Source: Pannonibacter carbonis
Lineage (GTDB): Bacteria; Pseudomonadota; Alphaproteobacteria; Rhizobiales; Stappiaceae
NCBI RefSeq assembly: GCF_003012935.1
Contig: NZ_PUDR01000005.1
Location: 1 to 64,000 of the forward strand
Direction of reading: 5' to 3'
DNA length: 64,000 nt
Shown piece by piece: positions 60,448-64,000 of the stretch; within the stretch, counting starts at the first letter, position 1, and the number at the start of each line of letters is the position of its first letter. A program made the position numbers and the translations under genes. The notes beneath the pieces were generated by a model that was not told where the DNA came from, ran no database searches, and saw only the letters and a program-made list of their open reading frames with translations.

Positions 60448-63111
60448 TCAGAGCGCGGCCAGATGCGCCTCGACTGCGGTAACAGCTGCCTCAGCCTGCG
60501 ACGCATCGGGGCCGCCGGCCTGGGCCATGTCCGGACGGCCGCCGCCGCCCTTGCCACCCATGGCTTCCGCACCGATGCGAACCAGATCCACGGCGCTGAC
60601 GGATGTCGTCAGATCCTTGGCAACCGCCGTCACGATGGCGGCCTTGCCATCTTCCGAACGGCTGATCAGCACGACGACGCCGGAGCCGACCTGAGCCATG
60701 GACTCATCCGCCAGACCCTTCAGGTCCTTCGGATTGATGCCATCGACGATCCGTGCCAGCAGCGCGAACCGGCCGGCCTGGCGGACAGCAGCCGCCGAGC
60801 CTTCACCGCCAGCACCGCCCATTGCCAGACGCTTCTTGGCTTCTGCCAGTTCCTTTTCCATGCGGCGGCGGTCTTCCACCAGCTGCGCCACGCGCGCGGT
60901 GATCTCACCGGCACCAACCTTCAGGAGACCGGCAATGTCGCGCACGCGCTGGTCCTGCTCGTCGAGATAGGCCCGCGCCGCTTCACCGGTAAGCGCCTCG
61001 ATGCGGCGGACACCTGCGGCGACCGCGCCTTCAGCCACCAGCCGGACGAGGCCGATGTCACCAGTGCGCTTCACATGCGTGCCGCCGCAAAGCTCGACGG
61101 AATAGGACTTGCCCGCCTTGGCCCCATGCAGCGCGGTGCCCATGGTGACGACGCGCACTTCCTCGCCGTACTTCTCGCCGAACAGCGCCATGGCACCGCT
61201 CTCGATCGCGTCGTCGACGGCCATCAGGCGCGTGTCGACGGGCGCGTTCTGCAGCACGATCTGGTTGGCATAGGTCTCGACGACCTTCAGTTCCTCATCA
61301 GACATCGGCTTGGGATGGGAGAAGTCGAACCGAAGGCGGTCAGACGTCACCATCGATCCCTTCTGGGCCACATGCGTGCCGAGCACTTCGCGCAGCGCCT
61401 CGTGGATGAGGTGCGTGGCGGAGTGGTTGGCGCGGATCTGGCCGCGGCGGCCGTGATCAACGACGAGATCAACCGCAAGACCGGCCGTCAGGCTGCCTTC
61501 CTCGACGGTGACCGCATGGATGAACAGGCCATCGGCCTTCTTCATCGTGTCCGTGACCCGGGCAAGAATCCCGGTGGCCTTCAGCAGACCGGTGTCGCCG
61601 ACCTGACCACCCGATTCGGCATAGAATGGCGTCTGGTTGACGATGACAAAGCCGCTCTGGCCAGCGCCAAGCTCGGACACTTCCTTGCCTTCGTTGACGA
61701 GCGCAAGGATCGCGCCTTCGGCCTGTTCGGTCTCGTAGCCGAGGAACTCGGTCGCTCCGCACTTTTCCTTCAGCGCGAACCAGACGGTGTCCGTTGCCGC
61801 TTCGCCCGAGCCCGACCAGGCGGCACGCGCCTCGGCCTTCTGCCGTTCCATGGCCGTGGCAAAGCCGGATGTGTCGACGCCGATGCCACGGGCGCGCAGG
61901 GCATCCTGGGTCAGGTCGAGCGGGAAGCCGTAGGTGTCATAGAGCTTGAATGCGGTCTCGCCATCCAGCTCGCCGCCTTCGGTCAGATCCGCCGTGGCGG
62001 TGTCGAGCAGACCAAGTCCGCGTTCCAGCGTCTTGCGGAAACGGGTTTCTTCCAGCCGGAGCGTTTCGGTGATCAGCGCCTCGGCGCGCACCAGTTCCGG
62101 ATAGGCCCGGCCCATCTCGCGGATGAGCGCCGGCACCAGCTTCCACAACAGCGGATCGCGCGCGCCCAGCAGATGGGCGTGGCGCATGCCACGGCGCATG
62201 ATGCGGCGCAGCACATAGCCACGGCCTTCGTTGGACGGCAGCACGCCATCCGCAATCAGGAAGCAGGAGGAGCGCAGGTGGTCGGCAATGACCCGGTGGC
62301 TGGACCGGGCCGCGCCTTCCGCCTCGACGCCCGTGGCATTGACCGAGGCGGAGATCAGCGCCCGGAACAGGTCGATGTCGTAATTGTCGTGCACGCCCTG
62401 CAGCACGGCGGCGATGCGCTCGAGGCCCATGCCGGTGTCGATCGATGGACGCGGCAGCGCCAAACGGCCTTCCGGCGTCTGCTCATACTGCATGAACACG
62501 AGGTTCCAGATCTCGATGAAGCGATCACCGTTTTCTTCCGGCGATCCCGGAGGGCCACCCCAGATGTGGTCGCCATGGTCATAGAAGATTTCCGAGCAGG
62601 GACCACAGGGGCCGGTGTCCCCCATGCTCCAGAAATTGTCGGCGGTCGGGATACGGATGATCTTGTCGTCGCTCAGGCCGGCAATCTTCTTCCACAGCCC
62701 GTGCGCCTCGTCGTCCTCGGAGTAGACAGTGACGGTCAGGCGGTGCTGCGGCAGGCCATATTCCTTGGTGATCAGGTTCCAGGCCAGTTCGATGGCCCGT
62801 TCCTTGAAATAGTCGCCGAAGGAGAAATTGCCGAGCATCTCGAAGAAGGTGTGGTGGCGCGCGGTGTAGCCGACATTGTCGAGGTCATTGTGCTTGCCGC
62901 CGGCGCGCACGACCTTCTGCGACGTGACGGCGCGGGCATAGTCGCGCTTTTCAAGGCCGGTGAAGACATTCTTGAACTGCACCATGCCGGCGTTGGTGAA
63001 CATCAGCGTCGGATCATTGCGCGGCACCAAGGGGCTGGAATCCACCACCTGGTGATCGTTCTTGGCAAAGTAGTCCAGAAACGCTGATCTGATCTCGTTT
63101 ACGCCGCTCAT
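60448..63111 (-). CDS. alaS: Alanyl-tRNA synthetase
   Basis: AlaS charges tRNA-Ala and edits mischarged Ser and Gly. The 887-residue protein has [20 protein letters not shown] at the start, the class II catalytic core with [12 protein letters not shown] and [13 protein letters not shown], and the editing-domain zinc ligands HSATHLIH near 561 and [10 protein letters not shown] near 673. ATG 63111 ([11 protein letters not shown]) is chosen over 63150. It is followed upstream by a repeat-rich gap and recA, a common neighbour in Rhizobiales. Confidence 0.97.
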   Translation of the reverse strand: MSGVNEIRSAFLDYFAKNDHQVVDSSPLVPRNDPTLMFTNAGMVQFKNVFTGLEKRDYARAVTSQKVVRAGGKHNDLDNVGYTARHHTFFEMLGNFSFGDYFKERAIELAWNLITKEYGLPQHRLTVTVYSEDDEAHGLWKKIAGLSDDKIIRIPTADNFWSMGDTGPCGPCSEIFYDHGDHIWGGPPGSPEENGDRFIEIWNLVFMQYEQTPEGRLALPRPSIDTGMGLERIAAVLQGVHDNYDIDLFRALISASVNATGVEAEGAARSSHRVIADHLRSSCFLIADGVLPSNEGRGYVLRRIMRRGMRHAHLLGARDPLLWKLVPALIREMGRAYPELVRAEALITETLRLEETRFRKTLERGLGLLDTATADLTEGGELDGETAFKLYDTYGFPLDLTQDALRARGIGVDTSGFATAMERQKAEARAAWSGSGEAATDTVWFALKEKCGATEFLGYETEQAEGAILALVNEGKEVSELGAGQSGFVIVNQTPFYAESGGQVGDTGLLKATGILARVTDTMKKADGLFIHAVTVEEGSLTAGLAVDLVVDHGRRGQIRANHSATHLIHEALREVLGTHVAQKGSMVTSDRLRFDFSHPKPMSDEELKVVETYANQIVLQNAPVDTRLMAVDDAIESGAMALFGEKYGEEVRVVTMGTALHGAKAGKSYSVELCGGTHVKRTGDIGLVRLVAEGAVAAGVRRIEALTGEAARAYLDEQDQRVRDIAGLLKVGAGEITARVAQLVEDRRRMEKELAEAKKRLAMGGAGGEGSAAAVRQAGRFALLARIVDGINPKDLKGLADESMAQVGSGVVVLISRSEDGKAAIVTAVAKDLTTSVSAVDLVRIGAEAMGGKGGGGRPDMAQAGGPDASQAEAAVTAVEAHLAAL

Positions 63112-63273
63112 CTGGGTCTCGCTCTTGTCTTTTCCGGGGCCGGCAGGCAACTCAGGGCGCGGCGTCTCGGCAGACGCTGCACCGGCTCAGCCCGCGCAAG
63201 CAATTCAAAGCCTTTTATCTTTCACCCCATTGTGTGTCCAGCGGCGAGGCCCTCGGGATACCGGCAAAGCAAA

Positions 63274-63298
63274 AGCCCCGGGGACGAATCCCGGGGCT
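63274..63298 (-). terminator. GC-rich hairpin upstream of alaS
   Basis: AGCCCCGGG (63274-63282) pairs with CCCGGGGCT (63290-63298). On the minus strand it is followed by TTTTGC. It would be a second terminator for recA read-through, with the repeat element between the two. No gene is evident between them. Confidence 0.6.
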
Positions 63299-63303
63299 CA
63301 GAC

Positions 63304-63541
63304 TGCTGACAAACCTACTCACGGTCATCCCGGCCCAGCTGAGCGTTAGCGAAGTGCCGAGCCGGGATCCAGACATCAGCCGCGCGAAGCGCGACAAACC
63401 TGTCAGTCGAAAGGTTTGCTGCGTTGACTTGACTATGGGCTCGCTCCCGCTCGCACAGACGCCCTGGATCCCGGATCTGCGGTTCGCTGACCGCTCACCT
63501 TGTCCGGAATGACGGCAAACTGACGAAACCCTAAGTTTGTC
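63304..63541. mobile_element. MITE-like inverted repeat element, copy 3
   Basis: The left end is TGCTGACAAACC (63304-63315); the right end is a decayed AGTTTGTCA (63534-63542). Inner inverted blocks are at 63323-63371 (GGTCATCCCGGCCC...) and 63465-63515 (GGATCCCGGATC...CCGGAATGAC). The inner part matches the reverse complement of the unit at 33388-33574. It fills most of the 512-base gap between alaS and recA, bracketed by hairpins; the remaining bases 63112-63270 probably hold the alaS promoter. Confidence 0.7.
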
Positions 63542-63544
63542 AAA

Positions 63545-63574
63545 AGCAAAAACCCCGGGAGAGGAACCCCGGGG
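63545..63574 (-). terminator. Rho-independent terminator of recA
   Basis: CCCCGGG (63553-63559) pairs with CCCGGGG (63568-63574). On the minus strand the stem is followed by TTTTTGCTTTTG. It lies about 50 bases after the recA stop at 63624. Confidence 0.82.
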
Positions 63575-63623
63575 CCTTGAAAGTCAGCAAGATCGCATCC
63601 GCCATGCCGGCGAACGGCAGAGC

Positions 63624-64000
63624 TTACTCGTCCGTGTCGTCGTCGCCGCTGTCGCCGACCGTGATCGCATCGGCCAGGAGGCCGGCATTCTGGCGGATTG
63701 CCAGTTCGATCTCGTCAGCAACGGCCGGGTTGTCGCGCAGGAACTGCTTGGCGTTCTCGCGGCCCTGGCCAAGGCGCTGGCTGTTGTAGGAGAACCAGGC
63801 ACCTGATTTCTCGACGATGCCCGCCTTGACGCCAAGATCCACCAGCTCGCCGGATTTCGAAACGCCTTCGCCGTAGATGATGTCGAATTCGACCTGACGG
63901 AACGGAGGCGCGAGCTTGTTCTTGACCACCTTGACGCGGGTCTGGTTGCCGACAACTTCCTCGCGGTCCTTGATCGACCCGATGCGGCGGATGTCGAGAC
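63624..64000 (-). CDS. recA: RecA recombinase, C-terminal part (cut by window edge)
   Basis: The frame enters from the window end with [20 protein letters not shown], continues with [18 protein letters not shown] and [15 protein letters not shown], and ends with an acidic tail [10 protein letters not shown]. These are the last third of RecA, which pairs and exchanges DNA strands and activates LexA cleavage. About 125 codons are visible; the start lies outside. Truncation is only by the window. Confidence 0.97.
   Translation of the reverse strand, partial: LDIRRIGSIKDREEVVGNQTRVKVVKNKLAPPFRQVEFDIIYGEGVSKSGELVDLGVKAGIVEKSGAWFSYNSQRLGQGRENAKQFLRDNPAVADEIELAIRQNAGLLADAITVGDSGDDDTDE

Noticed and set aside
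63215..63397. Small minus-strand frame between the two hairpins upstream of alaS
   Set aside because: It lies within the MITE-like repeat and a terminator, has no ribosome site, and resembles translated repeat sequence.

Overview
The window is about 64 kb of GC-rich bacterial chromosome. Gene content points to an alphaproteobacterium of the Hyphomicrobiales (Rhizobiales): purS-purQ with a small membrane ORF between them, an ATP synthase zeta inhibitor gene, a usg gene, bolA-grxD next to purL, an alphaproteobacterial-type rpsD, ppdK and meaB. A Stappiaceae-like genome (Stappia/Pannonibacter/Labrenzia group) is my guess from memory, not from a search. Almost everything is chromosomal housekeeping or metabolism. 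There is no phage, plasmid, rRNA, tRNA or CRISPR that I can see.

Layout. 0-0.3 kb: a 5'-truncated radC behind an AT-rich stretch unlike the rest. 0.4-6.4 kb: a membrane GGDEF-EAL protein, then meaB and ppdK on the minus strand. 6.7-12.7 kb: TPR protein-ispE, polyprenyl diphosphate synthase, DUF2007-trmN6-like, an orphan NHLP-type RiPP precursor and usg. 12.8-18 kb: cytochrome c, a MoxR/VWA pair, a brnT-brnA toxin-antitoxin module, lrgA-lrgB and an L,D-transpeptidase. 18-29.7 kb: amino-acid binding protein, flavin reductase, S58 peptidase, Na/Pi transporter, fused indolepyruvate:ferredoxin oxidoreductase with a divergent Lrp regulator, and a DadA-like oxidase. 29.8-42.5 kb: purine cluster purB...purC-purS-smORF-purQ...purL, followed by bolA and grxD, with an agmatinase-family enzyme and a soluble CZB chemoreceptor set in it. 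42.7-50 kb: ttcA, a binding protein, an Anbu-type protease, rpsD, murI-trmJ, a lectin-like secreted protein and HdeD. 50.4-56 kb: two unrelated NADP isocitrate dehydrogenases flanking a yefM-yoeB module and cutA. 56.2-64 kb: small secreted protein, a potassium channel with a cyclic-nucleotide-like domain, a PAS-GGDEF-EAL protein, alaS and the 3' part of recA.

How the genes work together. purB, C, S, Q and L cover most of the FGAM-to-AMP part of purine synthesis; PurS, PurQ and the short PurL form the three-part FGAM synthase. BolA and the CGFS glutaredoxin are expected to partner in iron-sulfur metabolism. The divergent Lrp protein probably controls the ferredoxin oxidoreductase. Two toxin-antitoxin modules have visible operator-like palindromes.

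The most notable non-coding content is a set of dispersed, paired inverted repeats in gaps between genes. There are at least three families with three or four copies each, including MITE-like units whose ends carry TGATGACAAACC. The most unusual coding feature is the orphan NHLP precursor at 11.9 kb, which has no maturation enzymes anywhere in the window.
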